IMG/VR virus record: IMGVR_UViG_3300010160_000025
Span: 62,001 to 126,000 of that record
DNA: 64,000 nt
Strand: one strand, 5' to 3'
Source of the DNA: a virus
Position 1 is the first letter of the stretch. Every line of letters starts with the position of its first letter. The position numbers and the translations under genes were made by a program. This document shows positions 63,130 to 64,000 of the stretch, piece after piece. The notes beneath the pieces are model-generated. The model was not told where the DNA came from. It did not search any database and worked only from the letters and a program-made list of their open reading frames with translations.

Positions 63130-63496
63130 TTTTGTAATTTCCTTTTTCTGGAATAACATGCCTAACTCCGCCACGCGGATCTTTCATATCGCCTGTACGT
63201 CTAGGTATCATATGTACGTGTGGATACATTACTGTTTGTCCAGCAGCCTCGCCAACGTTTTGTCCGACATTAAAAGCGTCCCACCTACCCGAGTCGACTC
63301 CCATGTAACCGAACTTGTATGCGGCTTTGTAACAGTCCCAGAGATGGTCCCAGTCTTCTTTGGTAGGCACAAATAACAGATGTCCTTCCGTAACTGGGTA
63401 GGCATCTCGGAAGACCCAATAATCTTTGGTTCGGTATTCAATACCTGTCCACGGTGCTCGTTTTTCATCAAGTGCCCTTTCAATATCAGTTGTCAT
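63122..63496 (-). CDS. HIT-family nucleotide hydrolase or transferase
   Basis: A 124-residue protein with VFRDAYPVTEGHLLFVPTKE (28-47), the HIT-family opening, and the triad region GQTVMYPHVHMIPRR (86-100). In the HxHxH triad, His93 (nucleophile) and His95 are present, but the first position is Tyr91. The end VRHVIPEKGNYK is typical of phage members. HIT proteins hydrolyse nucleoside phosphoramidates or dinucleotides. It overlaps the PRTase gene by 11 bases. The substrate cannot be predicted. Confidence 0.85.
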   Translation of the reverse strand: MTTDIERALDEKRAPWTGIEYRTKDYWVFRDAYPVTEGHLLFVPTKEDWDHLWDCYKAAYKFGYMGVDSGRWDAFNVGQNVGEAAGQTVMYPHVHMIPRRTGDMKDPRGGVRHVIPEKGNYKNE

Positions 63497-63995
63497 TGCG
63501 CCAAAATTCTTCCCACGGATAAACTAACCAACAATCTTCTTCTGCTTTGTTAACTTCCCAAACACTATAGTCAACAGTTTCTTTACTAGCCATATTGTTT
63601 GTTAAAGTAGCAAATCGAACATTATGTCCCCATGTCTTTGTCCATTGGTTATGATCAGGAAAACAGCCACTCGGCCAGTCTTTCTTAATCCAAGCAATTG
63701 TACTTCCTTGATCATTAATGTCATCTACAATAAGGATATTTTTAGGATCTTCATCATGACCAAATGCATCTTCGGCCATACCTAAATCGCTAACACAATC
63801 TCCACCGTCTCTTAAAGACACTTGTAATGGACGCATGGGAATATTAAAAAACTGACTTAACATTACTGCGGGGATTGCACCACCGCGAGTAATGCCTACA
63901 ATATAGTCAGGCCGCCATTGGCTAGAAATTACTTGTCTAGCAATATCTAAACAAGCACCTTCGACGTCTTTCCAACTGTAGTATATTTTTTTCAT
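63486..63995 (-). CDS. Phosphoribosyltransferase
   Basis: A 169-residue type I PRTase. The PRPP-binding loop ILIVDDINDQGST (87-99) follows a classic fold pattern: YIVGITRGGAIPAVMLSQFF (31-50). A Gly-Thr/Trp-rich end (DCWLVYPWEEFWRNDN) suggests a C-terminal hood like xanthine/hypoxanthine PRTases. In a phage this suits base salvage or modified-nucleotide metabolism, near the deazaguanine genes. It is the leftmost gene upstream in this direction and starts five bases from the window edge, so its promoter is not visible. Confidence 0.9.
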   Translation of the reverse strand: MKKIYYSWKDVEGACLDIARQVISSQWRPDYIVGITRGGAIPAVMLSQFFNIPMRPLQVSLRDGGDCVSDLGMAEDAFGHDEDPKNILIVDDINDQGSTIAWIKKDWPSGCFPDHNQWTKTWGHNVRFATLTNNMASKETVDYSVWEVNKAEEDCWLVYPWEEFWRNDN

Positions 63996-64000
63996 GCAGT

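Noticed and set aside
1-64000. CRISPR arrays, insertion sequences, integrase or attachment sites
   Set aside because: No regularly spaced repeats, transposase or integrase motifs were seen; the content fits a strictly lytic T4-like phage.

Overview
The window is part of the genome of a T4-superfamily myovirus: an AT-rich, contractile-tailed phage of the kind that dominates marine and freshwater virus samples (cyanophage or pelagiphage-like T4 relatives). The diagnosis rests on a syntenic set of T4 homologues (gp20-21-22-23 head genes; gp48-53-5-25-6 baseplate genes; gp46/47 recombination nuclease; gp55 late sigma; frd/td; rnh) and on repeated copies of the T4-type late promoter box NATAAATA in front of structural genes. 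Many small overlapping genes and marine-phage accessory genes (queE, folE, MoxR/VWA, Bax-inhibitor-like, CDGSH, HIT, phosphoribosyltransferase) fit the same picture. I cannot name the host from the sequence.

Layout. 1-8458 (minus strand): head morphogenesis, read right to left: tape measure, portal gp20, small core protein, acidic core protein, protease gp21, scaffold gp22, major capsid gp23 (cut by the window edge). 8484-9615 (plus): a tail-assembly-chaperone gene with a canonical -1 slippery heptamer, predicted to give gpG/gpGT-like short and fused products. 9612-10790 (minus): a low-complexity putative virion protein. 10791-11288: about 500 bp without a gene, rich in perfect small hairpins. 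11289-15616 (minus): GIY-YIG nuclease, a small protein, gp46, gp47 and the late sigma factor gp55. 15697-49340 (plus): a 34-kb late structural block with tail-tube cap, baseplate wedge and hub, a 5155-residue giant protein, and three tandem fibre genes sharing one N-terminal adaptor. 49337-63995 (minus): a dense early/middle block for nucleotide metabolism, a MoxR ATPase/VWA-metalloprotease pair, RNase H, 7-deazaguanine precursor genes and many small unknown ORFs.

Two promoter classes are readable. Near-consensus sigma-70 promoters (TTGAC-N17/18-TATAAT) precede gp47, gp55, the VWA gene, moxR and folE, implying transcription by unmodified host RNA polymerase. NATAAATA late boxes precede the chaperone, gp48, gp6, the 204-aa virion gene, the third fibre and the gene ending at 9612. 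Since gp55 is encoded here, a simple cascade follows: host sigma-70 makes gp55, and gp55 turns on the flanking structural operons. At 15640-15674 the gp55 sigma-70 promoter and the gp48 late box overlap directly.

The points most worth a second look are the programmed frameshift at 9379-9385, the giant 5155-aa protein, the hub with a lysozyme-like N-terminus beside a gp5 that has lost its lysozyme, the structured gene-free region at 10.8-11.3 kb, the MoxR/VWA pair, and the deazaguanine genes next to a nuclease-like ORF.
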